Assembly: GCF_030700285.1 (NCBI RefSeq)
Contig: NZ_JAUYZJ010000029.1
Span: 1-64,000 of the forward strand
Length of the DNA: 64,000 bases
Origin: Methylobacterium sp. NEAU K
Lineage (GTDB): Bacteria > Pseudomonadota > Alphaproteobacteria > Rhizobiales > Beijerinckiaceae
Direction of reading: 5' to 3'
This document shows positions 15,890 to 24,575 of this stretch, one piece after another. The first letter of the stretch is position 1, and the number at the start of each line of letters is the position of its first letter. Made by a program: the position numbers and the translations under genes. Under the pieces are notes generated by a model that ran no database searches, was not told the origin of the DNA, and saw only the letters and a program-made list of their open reading frames with translations.

Positions 15890-16942
15890 CTTTTCTGGAA
15901 TCCCGCTCCGGAGCCGGGGGCGATCCCACATGGCGGCGATCTCGGAGAACTCCGAAAGGCCTTTCCCGACGCGCCGGAGCCCTGGCTCGACCTCTCGACG
16001 GGGATCAACCCGGTCCCCTATCCCGCGCCGCCGGTGGAGGCCAGCGCCTGGACGCGCCTTCCCGGTGCCGCCGAGGTCCGAGCCCTCCGGGACGCGGCCG
16101 CCGAGGCCTATCGCGCGCCCGATGCCGCGCATGTCGTGCCCGCGCCGGGCACCCAGATCCTGATCGAACTCCTGCCGCGGCTCGTGGCGCCGACCCGGGT
16201 CGCGGTGGTCGGCCCGACCTATGCCGAGCACGCCGCCGCCTGGGCGCGGGCCGGGCACGCGGTGGCGGAGGTCGGCGGGATCCAGGCGATCGGCGACGCG
16301 CCCGTGGCGGTCCTGGTCGATCCCAACAACCCGGACGGGCGGACCCATCCGCTCGACGAGCGGCTCGCCCTGGCCGCGGCGCTGCGCGCCCGCGGCGGCC
16401 TGCTGGTCGCCGACGAGGCCTTCGCGGACCTGGAGCCGGGGGCGAGCCTGTGCCCGCACGTCCCGCACCCGAATGCGGGGCCGGCGCTCGTGGTGCTGCG
16501 CTCCTTCGGCAAGACCTACGGGCTCGCCGGCCTGCGCCTCGGCTTCGCGGTCGCGGATCCCGGGACGGCGGACCGGATCGCCACGGCGCTCGGCCCCTGG
16601 GCGGTGTCGGGGCCGGCCCTGGCGATCGGGCGGGCCGCCCTGGCGGACGCGGCGTGGCGCGCGCAGGCCGCCCGGGCGCGGGAAGCGGATGCGGGCCGCC
16701 TCGACCGGCTGATCGCCCGCGGGGGCGGGCGGATCGTCGGCGGCACCAGGCTGTTCCGCACGGCCGACTTCGCCGACGGGCCGGGCCTGTACCGGCGGCT
16801 CGCGGAGGCCGGGATCGCGGTGCGGCGCTTCGCCGAGCGGCCGGAGCGCCTGCGCTTCGGCCTGCCGGCCGGGAAGGCGGCCTGGTGCCGGCTCGCGCGC
16901 GTGCTCAAGCCGGAAGGATTCCGGCTGCAAGGCGGAGGCTGA
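15881..16942 (+). CDS. cobC: Threonine-phosphate decarboxylase-like aminotransferase
   Basis: The 353-residue PLP enzyme of the class I/II aminotransferase fold is the CobC/CobD type that supplies (R)-1-aminopropan-2-ol phosphate for the nucleotide loop. The HGGDLGELRKAFP...WLDLSTGINPVPYP N-terminus is diagnostic, PNNPDGR and LLVADEAFADL follow, and the PLP Lys is in LRSFGKTYGLAGLRLGF. The ATG at 15881 must be near the true start because HGGDL follows within 20 residues. It is divergent from cbiB with a nine-base overlap of the coding sequences. Confidence 0.95.
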   Translation: MDHLFWNPAPEPGAIPHGGDLGELRKAFPDAPEPWLDLSTGINPVPYPAPPVEASAWTRLPGAAEVRALRDAAAEAYRAPDAAHVVPAPGTQILIELLPRLVAPTRVAVVGPTYAEHAAAWARAGHAVAEVGGIQAIGDAPVAVLVDPNNPDGRTHPLDERLALAAALRARGGLLVADEAFADLEPGASLCPHVPHPNAGPALVVLRSFGKTYGLAGLRLGFAVADPGTADRIATALGPWAVSGPALAIGRAALADAAWRAQAARAREADAGRLDRLIARGGGRIVGGTRLFRTADFADGPGLYRRLAEAGIAVRRFAERPERLRFGLPAGKAAWCRLARVLKPEGFRLQGGG

Positions 16943-17038
16943 CCTTCATTCAACAGTCGAGGAGATGCGCTTATCCTGTTGTTTTATATCCATTTCATAT
17001 ACGGATAGGCACGTCGACGCGCCGTCCGGTCCGGCGGC

Positions 17039-18208
17039 TCAAGCCGGCGCGCGCCCATGGGGATCGCGCAGCGCGACGATCACCGCCAGCGCCGAGAAGG
17101 CGAGGCCCACCGCGCAGACCCCCGGCCAGCCGAGCAGCAAGAAGGCCTGCGAGCCGGCGAAGGCTCCGAGCGCCCCGAACACGAACAGGGTCGTGAACAG
17201 CACGGTGTTGATGCGCCCCCGCGCCCCCGGGACCAGGGCGTAGGCCCGGGTCTGGTTGGCGATGAGCGCGCCGTTGATGCCGATGTCGATGAGCAGGACG
17301 CCGAGCGCCACCGCGATGAGCGACCATGCGCCCGCGGCCCAGAGCACCACGAAGGACAGGGCGACCATCAGGCTGCCGCCGAGCACCACCGGCCGGGCGC
17401 CTCGGGTATCGGTGAAGCGGCCCGACATAGGCGCCATGAAGGCGCCGCAGACGCCGATCACCCCGAACAAGCCCGCCCCGGCGGCGGAGAGCCCGAAGGG
17501 CGGCCCCTCCACCAGCAGCGCCAGGGTCGCCCAGAAGGCGTTGAAGGCGGCAAACAGCAGGGCCTGCGACAGGCTCGCCGTGCGCAAGACCGGCTGCGTG
17601 CGGGCCAGATGGAGGATCGACAGCATCAGGGCGCGGTAGCGCAGGGGATGGGTCTGCGGCGTGTGCGGCAGGGTCGCGCGGGCGATGCCGGCCATGGCCA
17701 GGGCCAGGAGGGCGGCCGCCAGGAACACGGCGCGCCAGCCGAGATGCGCCCCCAGCAACCCGCTCACGGTACGGGCGAGCAGGATGCCGGTGAGCAGCCC
17801 GGTCATCACTTGGCCGACGATCCGCCCGCGGCTCGCATCCGGGGCGAGCTCGGCCGCGAACGGCACCGCCTGCTGCGCCGCGCAGGCGAGCACGCCGACG
17901 ACCAGGTGGGCGACGGCGAGGCAGGCGAGGTTCGGGGAGAGGCCCACCGCGAGCAGCGCCAGGGCGAGGCCGAGGCACTGCCACACGATCAGCCGTCGGC
18001 GCGGCAAGGCGTCGCCCAGCGGCACGAGCCCGATGATGCCGAGCCCGTAGCCGACCAGCGCGGTGGTCGGCACCCACAGGGCGGCGCGGTCGCCGAACTC
18101 GGACACGATCAGCCCGAGCAGCGGCTGGTTGTAATAGATGTTGGCGACGGCCCCGCCGGCGATCAGCGTCAGGCCGAGCCGGGCCTTCGCGTCGAGGACG
18201 GTGGTCAC
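17039..18208 (-). CDS. MFS transporter
   Basis: The product (389 residues from the GTG at 18208) has about 12 hydrophobic helices and the early segment GGAVANIYYNQPLLGLIVSEFG seen in a DHA1-like group of major facilitator exporters. A cytoplasmic loop motif GDALPRRRLIVWQ (loop 2-3) and MSGRFTDTRGARPVV (the equivalent loop of the second half) support the MFS fold. The frame extends further upstream to 18376 without family similarity, so the GTG is favoured, although its ribosome site is weak. The substrate is unknown. It is convergent with cobC. Confidence 0.85.
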   Translation of the reverse strand: MTTVLDAKARLGLTLIAGGAVANIYYNQPLLGLIVSEFGDRAALWVPTTALVGYGLGIIGLVPLGDALPRRRLIVWQCLGLALALLAVGLSPNLACLAVAHLVVGVLACAAQQAVPFAAELAPDASRGRIVGQVMTGLLTGILLARTVSGLLGAHLGWRAVFLAAALLALAMAGIARATLPHTPQTHPLRYRALMLSILHLARTQPVLRTASLSQALLFAAFNAFWATLALLVEGPPFGLSAAGAGLFGVIGVCGAFMAPMSGRFTDTRGARPVVLGGSLMVALSFVVLWAAGAWSLIAVALGVLLIDIGINGALIANQTRAYALVPGARGRINTVLFTTLFVFGALGAFAGSQAFLLLGWPGVCAVGLAFSALAVIVALRDPHGRAPA

Positions 18209-18553
18209 GACAGGGTCGGGAGCGGGCAGGCGCGCCCTCGCGGGAGGGCCATCATGCGGGCCATCATCGGGTCCATGTACGGGAGGGAAGGGCGAGGCCG
18301 GACCGATACGGGCAGAGCGCGATGTCCGGCAAGCTGCGGCCATGCATCCCTGCCGGGCACGCCCGCGCCTCTTCACGGGGGGTCGTGCCGCACCATATGC
18401 GACCGATGCGGTTCAAGCCGTCCGCACGAGAGACGCCGCCGCGGGCCAGGTCCCGGGCGTCGCGCCGGCTTCGGGTTCCTCACCCGATGACGACCGGAGG
18501 GCCGGATTCGTTCCGCGTGGACGCGCCTGAAACCGCTGCAGCAGGAGTACGGG
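18209..18553. other. Divergent gap between MFS gene and a small gene
   Basis: This 345-bp region presumably holds promoters for the minus-strand MFS gene and the plus-strand 63-residue protein gene. I see open frames in several phases, caused by the high GC content, but no product or ribosome site that supports a gene. No clear operator was found. Confidence 0.4.
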
Positions 18554-18745
18554 ATGCCGAACTACCGCGTCGACTTCGCCAAGGAGATCCTCGGGGTGCC
18601 CTTCACCATCGGGTCCGTCGAGATCATGCGGGCGCGCGATCCGGAGCGCGCCCGCCGCGCGGCCGAACTCCGCTTCGCCCGCCAGCACGGCGTCGGCGAC
18701 TGGCGGGAACGGGCCGACCTCGCCACCGTGGCGGAGCTCTTCTGA
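18554..18745 (+). CDS. Small conserved-looking hypothetical protein (63 aa)
   Basis: MPNYRVDFAKEILGVPFTIGSVEIMRARDPERARRAAELRFARQHG is a compact alpha/beta sequence. An AGGAG-containing site precedes the ATG. The mixture of a beta-like N-terminus and an Arg/Ala-rich helix is typical of short conserved cytoplasmic proteins in this group. The function is unknown, and it shows no clear link to its neighbours. Confidence 0.6.
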   Translation: MPNYRVDFAKEILGVPFTIGSVEIMRARDPERARRAAELRFARQHGVGDWRERADLATVAELF

Positions 18746-19006
18746 TCCTGCGGGATCCGCCCGTCACACGACCTTCGTCCCAAGACCGCACGTTCAACAC
18801 CCGGGGCGCCCCGCGACCGCTCTAGCTCTGGTCGCGACGGCCGCGCCGCCGTAGAGTGGCAGGCAGGATCGGGAACCTGATCCGCCTCACCTGTCCGGGG
18901 CCGACGGTTCCCGGATTCGCGGTTTCACGCGCCTCCGATCGACGAGCCGGCGTCACGGGGCCGGGTGCGCTTCAGGTCCGGGCCGGCGGAGGTCAGTGCG
19001 AGGGTC

Positions 19007-20416
19007 ATGGCGGCGATCTCCTTCTTCGGCGACCTGCTTCAGACCATCAGCGAGCGCGGCCGCGACCTGATCGGCATCGGTCGCGGCGATCTGGCGAGCC
19101 GGGCCAGCGCGGGCGAGCTGGTCAAGCTGTGCGAGGACCTCATCTCCCGGCGCGGCGAGGCCTCCGGGGTGGCGCTGGCCCGGCTGATCCTCGACCGCTA
19201 CGCGAGCTTCGGCCAGGGCGAACGCCACGCCTTCCTGCGGGCCATCGCGCTGGACTTCGATGCGGACGACGCGGCCGTCGACGCGGCGATCGCCGCCTAC
19301 CGGGCCGACCCGACCCGCGCCCGCCTCGGCATCCTGCACGAGGCCGCCGAGCCGCGCAGCCAGGAGCTGATCCGCCGCCTCAACCTCGCCCGCGGGGGCA
19401 CGCTCAGCCTCGTGCGGATGCGCGAGGACCTGTTCGACCTGCGCCGCGCGCTCCGCACCGGGGACGAGGCCGACCCGGCCCTGCTGGACGCCGCCGACAG
19501 CCTTGATTCCGATTTCGAGCATCTGTTCGCCTCGTGGTTCAACCGCGGCTTCCTGGTGCTGCGGCACATCGACTGGACCACGCCGGCGCATATCCTGGAA
19601 AAGATCATCCGGTACGAGGCGGTGCACGCGATCACCGGGTGGGACGACCTGCGCGCCCGGATCGAGCCGCCGGACCGGCGCTGCTTCGCGTTCTTCCACC
19701 CGGCGCTCGCCGACGAGCCGCTGATCTTCGTGGAGGTGGCGCTCACCGACCAGGTCGCGCCGGCCATCGCGCCGATCCTGTCGCGGGAGCGCAAGCCGCT
19801 GCAGCCGCAGGCGGCCACGACGGCGATCTTCTACTCGATCTCGAACTGCCAGAAGGGGCTCGCGGGCGTCACATTCGGCAACTTCCTGATCAAGCAGGTG
19901 GTCGAGGACCTCACCCGCGAGATGCCCGCGCTCAAGACCTTCGTGACCCTCTCGCCGGTGCCGGGCTTCTCCGCCTGGCTCACCCGGGAGCGCCGGGCCG
20001 ACAGCCCGCAGGGCCTGCTGCCCGAAGACGTGGAAGTCCTGCGGGCGCTCGACGATCCAGACTGGCCTGCCGACAAGGCCCGGGCCGAGGCGGTGCGCAA
20101 GGCGCTGATCCCGGCGGCGGCGGCCTATTTCCTGCGCGCCAAGAACGAGCGCGGGCGCCCGCTCGACCCGGTGGCCAGGTTCCATCTCGGCAATGGCGCG
20201 CGGCTGGACCGGATCAACTTCCTCGGCGACACCTCGAAGAAAGGCCTGGCCCAGTCGCACGGCCTGATGGTGAACTACCTCTACGACCTCGCGGCGATCG
20301 AGAAGAACCACGAGACCTACGCCAATCTCGGCACCGTGGCGGCCTCGCCGGCGGTGACCCGGGAGCTGCGCGCCAAGCTGCCGCCGCCGCGGTCGGTGGT
20401 GCTCGCCGAGGCATGA
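19007..20416 (+). CDS. matA: Malonyl-CoA decarboxylase
   Basis: This 469-residue enzyme decarboxylates malonyl-CoA to acetyl-CoA. It matches the MCD family along its length: CFAFFHPALADEPLIFVEVALT in the catalytic domain, YSISNCQKGLAGVTFGNFLIKQVVEDL, LSPVPGFSAWL and the C-terminal RFHLGNGARLDRINFLGDTS...GLMVNYLYDL. The conserved catalytic His/Ser positions (HPA and SISN/SPVPGF regions) are present. The ATG at 19007 has a GAGG site. With the malonyl-CoA ligase gene at 21657 it forms the malonate-to-acetyl-CoA route. Confidence 0.96.
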   Translation: MAAISFFGDLLQTISERGRDLIGIGRGDLASRASAGELVKLCEDLISRRGEASGVALARLILDRYASFGQGERHAFLRAIALDFDADDAAVDAAIAAYRADPTRARLGILHEAAEPRSQELIRRLNLARGGTLSLVRMREDLFDLRRALRTGDEADPALLDAADSLDSDFEHLFASWFNRGFLVLRHIDWTTPAHILEKIIRYEAVHAITGWDDLRARIEPPDRRCFAFFHPALADEPLIFVEVALTDQVAPAIAPILSRERKPLQPQAATTAIFYSISNCQKGLAGVTFGNFLIKQVVEDLTREMPALKTFVTLSPVPGFSAWLTRERRADSPQGLLPEDVEVLRALDDPDWPADKARAEAVRKALIPAAAAYFLRAKNERGRPLDPVARFHLGNGARLDRINFLGDTSKKGLAQSHGLMVNYLYDLAAIEKNHETYANLGTVAASPAVTRELRAKLPPPRSVVLAEA

Positions 20417-20426
20417 GCGGACCGCC

Positions 20427-21014
20427 TTACGCGGAGGGTTCGGGCACGCCCGCCATCAGCCGGGCGAGATGCAGGGTGATCCGCCGGGCGACCGCCCCCG
20501 TCCCGCCGGCCTCCGGGGGGATCCGGCCGTCGAGGATCAGCGCGGCGAGCCCGTGCACCAGCGACCACGCGGCGAGCGTCAGGTCCTCGGCTGGCATCGC
20601 CGGGCCCGCCAGCGCGGCGGCCCGGGCCTCCAGGATCCCGTAGGCCCGGGGTCTGTCGGGTTTCCGGCAGGGGGTCATGAACATCAGCCGGAACAGGGCG
20701 GGGCGCCGGCACGCGAAGGCGACGTAGGCCGCCCCCTGCGCGGCCAGAGCCTCTGCGCCCGCCGCCGAGGCGTCGGCCGTGCCCAGCGCCTCGGCGAGAT
20801 CCTCGAAGCCGCGGGCCGCGACCGCCTCCAGGAGGTCCTCCTTGCCGGCGAAGTGGCGATAGGGCGCCATCGCCGAAACCCCGCAGGTCCGGGCCACCGC
20901 GCGCAGCGACAGGGCCGCCTCGCCCCCGCCCTCCAGCAGTTCGAGCGCCGCCGAGACCAGGGCCGCGCGCAGGTCGCCGTGGTGATAGGCCTTCTCGGAC
21001 CTCGATGTTGACAC
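20427..21014 (-). CDS. TetR family transcriptional regulator
   Basis: The 195-residue protein starts SRSEKAYHHGDLRAALVSAALELLEGGG and has the TetR HTH at LSLRAVARTCGVSAMAPYRHFAGKEDLLEAVAARGF (about residues 37-72). The C-terminal helices form the ligand/dimer domain (TetR_C_13/WHG-like). The GTG at 21014 fits the family start; the frame is open further upstream antisense to the neighbouring gene. It is divergent from the DUF4188 gene and lies tail to tail with matA. The palindrome in the shared gap is its likely operator. Confidence 0.9.
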   Translation of the reverse strand: MSTSRSEKAYHHGDLRAALVSAALELLEGGGEAALSLRAVARTCGVSAMAPYRHFAGKEDLLEAVAARGFEDLAEALGTADASAAGAEALAAQGAAYVAFACRRPALFRLMFMTPCRKPDRPRAYGILEARAAALAGPAMPAEDLTLAAWSLVHGLAALILDGRIPPEAGGTGAVARRITLHLARLMAGVPEPSA

Positions 21015-21035
21015 TGTACGCGCACCCTGTATGTT
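21008..21035 (+). promoter_or_regulatory. Promoter of the DUF4188 gene
   Basis: TTGACA at 21008-21013 matches the sigma-70 -35 consensus fully, and TATGTT at 21030-21035 after 16 bases matches four of six -10 bases. The predicted start is upstream of the ATG at 21067. The operator palindrome covers the -10. Confidence 0.55.
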
Positions 21036-21048
21036 TACACCGCATACA
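21028..21048. promoter_or_regulatory. Palindromic operator for the TetR regulator
   Basis: TGTATG and CATACA form a perfect inverted repeat around a 9-base spacer. It sits in the 52-bp gap between the divergent tetR-type gene and the DUF4188 gene and overlaps the predicted -10, as expected for a repressor site that controls both genes. Confidence 0.6.
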
Positions 21049-21066
21049 AGCGCAGGAGGCCGCGCC

Positions 21067-21516
21067 ATGCAAGCCGCACCGATCCGCCGCTCGGTGGACC
21101 TCTCCGCCCATCCCGACCTCGTGGTGGTGTATCTCGGCTTCCGCGTCACGCGCTGGCGCGGCCTGCTCGCCCTCATCGGGCTCGGGCGCGACATCGCAGG
21201 GGCGGTGCGGGCGCGGCCGGACGGGCTGCTCGCCCACGAAACCCTGCTCTTCGGACTGAATCACGTCGGCATGCGCCAGTACTGGCGCGACCAGGAGAGC
21301 CTGGAGCGCTTCACCCGCTCGGAGCCGCACCGCACCTGGTGGCGGGACTTCTCCCGGGATGCCAAGGGCTCCGGCTTCTGGCACGAGGCCTATGCGAGGG
21401 GCGGCATGGAGGCGATCTACGTCGGCATGCCGGCGCCCACCGGCCTCGGGCTGTTCGCCCCCGAGCGCGCTCCGGACGGCGCGTTCCTGTCCTCGCGGCA
21501 GCGGCTGGCCGCCTGA
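21067..21516 (+). CDS. DUF4188 domain-containing protein
   Basis: The 149-residue protein contains VDLSAHPDLVVVYLGFRVTRWRGLLALIGLGRDI and YWRDQESLERFTRSEPHRTWW, which fit the DUF4188 family (dimeric alpha/beta-barrel, related to heme-free monooxygenase-like folds). The function is unknown. The ATG at 21067 has AGGAGG seven bases upstream. It is divergently paired with the TetR gene and is likely repressed by it, which suggests an inducible response to a small molecule. Confidence 0.8.
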   Translation: MQAAPIRRSVDLSAHPDLVVVYLGFRVTRWRGLLALIGLGRDIAGAVRARPDGLLAHETLLFGLNHVGMRQYWRDQESLERFTRSEPHRTWWRDFSRDAKGSGFWHEAYARGGMEAIYVGMPAPTGLGLFAPERAPDGAFLSSRQRLAA

Positions 21517-21656
21517 AATGGCCCACCGGCGGGGACCGGTCCGGTACCGGCGAGCGCGTGGAAGCCACGACGGCGAGCCGGCCCCGATTGCGACGCGATC
21601 GGAAACGGCTCTATGGGTGCCCGTGACCCGCGGCCCGTGATAGCTCAAGCCTCACG

Positions 21657-23165
21657 ATGACGAACCACCTCTTCTCCCTGGTCCGGGACGGCGTCCCCGA
21701 CCTCGCCAAGACCGTGATCGAGACGCCGGAGGGGCGCCGATACGCCTACGCGGACCTGATCGCCCGTTCCGGCGCCTACGCGGCGGCCCTGCGGGCGGCG
21801 GGGGTGCAGCCGGGTGACCGGGTGGCGGTCCAGGTCGAGAAGAGCCCCGAGGTGATCTTCCTGTATCTCGGGGTGGTCCGGGCCGGCGCGGCGTTCCTGC
21901 CGCTCAACACCGCCTACACCCCGGCCGAGATCGCGTATTTCCTGGGCGACGCCGAGCCCGCGCTCTTCGTCTGCGATCCGGGCCGGCGCGACGCCCTCGC
22001 GCGGGCCGCCTCCGGCATCCGCCAGGTCTGGACCCTCGACGCGGCGGGCGCGGGCAGCGCCGCCGAGGCCGCGGACCGGCAGACGGGCGATTTCGCGGAC
22101 GTGCCCCGCGGGCCGGCGGATCTCGCGGCGATCCTCTACACCTCGGGCACGACCGGGCGCTCGAAGGGCGCCATGCTCACCCACGACAACCTCGCCTCGA
22201 ACGCCCGCACCTTGGTCGACGTCTGGCGCTTCACCGCCGACGACGTGCTGATCCACGCCCTGCCGGTGTTCCACACCCACGGGCTGTTCGTGGCGACCAA
22301 CACGGTGCTGGCGAGCGGCGGCACGATGCTGTTCCTGCCGCGGCTCGACCCGAAACTGATCCTGAGCCTGATGCCCAGGGCGACCACCCTGATGGGCGTG
22401 CCGACCTTCTATACCCGCCTCCTGAAGGAGGCGGGCCTGACCCAAGAGGCGGCGAAGGGCATGCGCCTGTTCGTGTCGGGCTCCGCGCCGCTGCTCGCCG
22501 AGACCCACCGGGACTGGCAGGCCCGGACCGGCCACGCCATCCTCGAGCGCTACGGCATGACCGAGACCAACATGAGCACCTCGAACCCCTACGACGGGGA
22601 CCGGGTCGCCGGCACGGTGGGCTTTCCGCTGCCGGGCGTGTCCCTGCGGGTGGTCGAACCGGAGACCGGAGCGGAGCTGGGGCCCGACGCGGTCGGGATG
22701 ATCGAGGTGAAGGGCCCGAACGTGTTCACGGGCTACTGGCGCATGCCGGAGAAGACGCAGGCCGAGTTCCGGCCGGACGGCTTCTTCATCACCGGCGACC
22801 TCGGCAAGATCGATGCGCGCGGCTACGTCCACATCGTCGGGCGCGGCAAGGACCTGATCATCTCCGGGGGCTTCAACGTCTACCCGAAGGAGGTCGAGAC
22901 CGAGATCGACGCGCTACCCGGCGTGGTCGAATCCGCGGTGATCGGCCTCGCCCATCCGGATTTCGGGGAGGCGGTCACCGCCGTGGTGGTCGGTGGCGCG
23001 GACGCCCCGGACGAGGCCGGGGTGCTCGCCGCCCTGGAGGGACGGCTCGCCCGGTTCAAATGCCCCAAGCGCGTCCTGTTCGTGGACGAGCTGCCGCGCA
23101 ACACCATGGGCAAGGTGCAGAAGAACCTGCTCCGCGCGGCGCATGCGGGGCTCTACGCGGCCTGA
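21657..23165 (+). CDS. matB: Malonyl-CoA synthetase (malonate-CoA ligase)
   Basis: This 502-residue acyl-adenylating enzyme forms malonyl-CoA from malonate, ATP and CoA. It shows the AMP-binding signature ILYTSGTTGRSKGAMLTHDNL (about 158-178), the RYGMTETNM motif, the GDLGKIDARGYVHIVGR motif and the C-terminal catalytic Lys region RNTMGKVQKNLLR. The early segment MTNHLFSLVRDGV and the malonate-type HALPVFHTHGLF fit MatB. It lies 1.2 kb beyond matA with the TetR/DUF4188 pair between them. The substrate assignment is strengthened by matA. Confidence 0.93.
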   Translation: MTNHLFSLVRDGVPDLAKTVIETPEGRRYAYADLIARSGAYAAALRAAGVQPGDRVAVQVEKSPEVIFLYLGVVRAGAAFLPLNTAYTPAEIAYFLGDAEPALFVCDPGRRDALARAASGIRQVWTLDAAGAGSAAEAADRQTGDFADVPRGPADLAAILYTSGTTGRSKGAMLTHDNLASNARTLVDVWRFTADDVLIHALPVFHTHGLFVATNTVLASGGTMLFLPRLDPKLILSLMPRATTLMGVPTFYTRLLKEAGLTQEAAKGMRLFVSGSAPLLAETHRDWQARTGHAILERYGMTETNMSTSNPYDGDRVAGTVGFPLPGVSLRVVEPETGAELGPDAVGMIEVKGPNVFTGYWRMPEKTQAEFRPDGFFITGDLGKIDARGYVHIVGRGKDLIISGGFNVYPKEVETEIDALPGVVESAVIGLAHPDFGEAVTAVVVGGADAPDEAGVLAALEGRLARFKCPKRVLFVDELPRNTMGKVQKNLLRAAHAGLYAA

Positions 23166-23174
23166 GCCGGACCG

Positions 23175-23203
23175 GCCGATCCGCCCTTGTCCAGCGGATC
23201 GGC
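23175..23203. terminator. Hairpin between convergent genes
   Basis: A perfect 10-bp stem (GCCGATCCGC with GCGGATCGGC) with a 9-base loop lies in the 46-bp gap between the matB stop and the end of the convergent stress gene. It can act for both strands. There is no T-tract. Confidence 0.55.
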
Positions 23204-23211
23204 GATGGACG

Positions 23212-23991
23212 TCAGAGGTTGTGCGCGGTCCGCTCGCTGGCGGGCGGCATGTGGTCGTCGGCATCCGCGACCTTGCGGACCGCCGCGTTGAGGTTGTCCG
23301 GGTCGAGGGCCGTCTGGACGAACTCCCGGCCCATGCTGGTGACCTCGCGGGCGTAGCGCAGGCCCTGGTCGCGGACCTCATCGGCCCAGGGGCCGATGTT
23401 CCGGTCCTCCTGGCGGGTGCGCGGCAGCAGCGCACCGAGCAGGAGGCCGGCGGCGACGCCCACCACGCCCACCAGGAGCGGGTTGTCGTCCACGAAGCGC
23501 TCGACCGCGCTGCGGCCGCGCTGGAGCCCGTCGATGCCCTTGACCGTCAGGTCGTCGATCGTGCGCATGTTCCGCTTGTGGATCGCGCCCACATGCTCCT
23601 GCGCCTCATCGTAGGCGGCGGCGGCGCGCTCGCGGACCTGATCGGCCGCCCCGCCGAGGCGCTCCTGAATGTCGCTCGCCAGGCCCGTGACCGTCTCGCG
23701 TGCCTGGCCGGCCAAGTCGGCAGCGCGCTCGCTCGCCGCGTGGACCCCCTCCTTCACCGCGGAGGCCGCCTCCGCCGGGCGCGGATCGCCGCCGTGCGGG
23801 CGGGGATCGTGCAGACCGAGCGGGTCGGGGCGGAGCGTGAAGTCGCCGGCCGCCTCCCCGGGGGCCACGTGCGGGTCGCCGTGGCCGGCCGGATCCGGCC
23901 GCAGGCTCGAACCCGTCGGCAGGCCCGCTGCGGCGGTGCGTTGCTCGGGGAAGCTGGTTGGGTTGGCGGGATTACCCGGTTTGTCGGTCAT
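23212..23991 (-). CDS. DUF883/ElaB-like membrane-anchored stress protein
   Basis: This 259-residue protein has a long low-complexity N-terminus (Pro, Gly, Asp-rich, about 1-75), an amphipathic helical middle (AAERAADLAGQARETVTGLASDIQERLGGAADQVRERA) and a single hydrophobic helix NPLLVGVVGVAAGLLLGALLP near 170-190, flanked by RFVDD and a basic RTR. This layout is typical of YqjD/ElaB-type proteins that bind membrane through a C-terminal helix. It is the last gene of a four-gene operon, about 200 bp after the DUF3618 gene. Role: envelope stress is likely but unproven. Confidence 0.75.
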   Translation of the reverse strand: MTDKPGNPANPTSFPEQRTAAAGLPTGSSLRPDPAGHGDPHVAPGEAAGDFTLRPDPLGLHDPRPHGGDPRPAEAASAVKEGVHAASERAADLAGQARETVTGLASDIQERLGGAADQVRERAAAAYDEAQEHVGAIHKRNMRTIDDLTVKGIDGLQRGRSAVERFVDDNPLLVGVVGVAAGLLLGALLPRTRQEDRNIGPWADEVRDQGLRYAREVTSMGREFVQTALDPDNLNAAVRKVADADDHMPPASERTAHNL

Positions 23992-24194
23992 GGCGGTGTC
24001 CTCGGATGTCCGTCTCGGCGGCGCGCAGAACGCGCGGGCGGTGTCGCTCGTCCGGCCTTCCGGCCGGCCTCGGGTGGTCCGAGCGGAATCGGATCGGGCG
24101 ATTCCGCTCATCGTCTTGTCCCGGCATCGTGCTGTCCGGCGAACCGGGGCCGCCTCGGCGCAGGATGCTTGGGTCTCGAGCCCGCGTCGGGCGG

Positions 24195-24575
24195 TCAGAT
24201 GTCGGTCTTCTCCAGGGGATCGCGAGCCGGGTGCACCGTCGGGAGGTCGGGGTCGTAGCCGCGGGCCGTGCCGGTGTTGAGCGCGGCCACGCGCTCGGCC
24301 GAGACCTGGGTGCGGCGGCGCTCCGCATCCCGGGCCATGCGGTTGAACAGGAGCCCCACACCGGCGGCGATCAGCAGGACCGGAACGGGATTGCGGCGCA
24401 CAGCCTCCAGGGCGCTGTCGTAGGCGCCGTTCAGGGCCGGCACGCGCCGGGCATTGCCCAGCATCTCGTCCACGATATTCGGCACCGAGAGCTTGCCCTG
24501 GATGCGGTCGATCGTGTCGTCGAGCCGGGCCCGGCTCTCCTCGATCTCCTTCTCGAGGTCGTTCATCGAACTCAT
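24195..24575 (-). CDS. DUF3618 domain-containing protein
   Basis: The 126-residue product begins with the family hallmark SSMNDLEKEIEESRARLDDTIDRIQGKLS, followed by a hydrophobic helix PVPVLLIAAGVGLLFNRMA (about 80-98). DUF3618 proteins are helical, membrane-anchored and of unknown function. The ATG at 24575 overlaps the stop of the holin-like gene (ATGA), showing translational coupling. An in-frame ATG three codons later is an alternative start. Confidence 0.9.
   Translation of the reverse strand: MSSMNDLEKEIEESRARLDDTIDRIQGKLSVPNIVDEMLGNARRVPALNGAYDSALEAVRRNPVPVLLIAAGVGLLFNRMARDAERRRTQVSAERVAALNTGTARGYDPDLPTVHPARDPLEKTDI

Noticed and set aside
14906..16930. Minus-strand frame that would extend cbiB through cobC to 674 residues
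   Set aside because: Only the last 327 residues match CbiB; the upstream part is antisense to the catalytic core of cobC.
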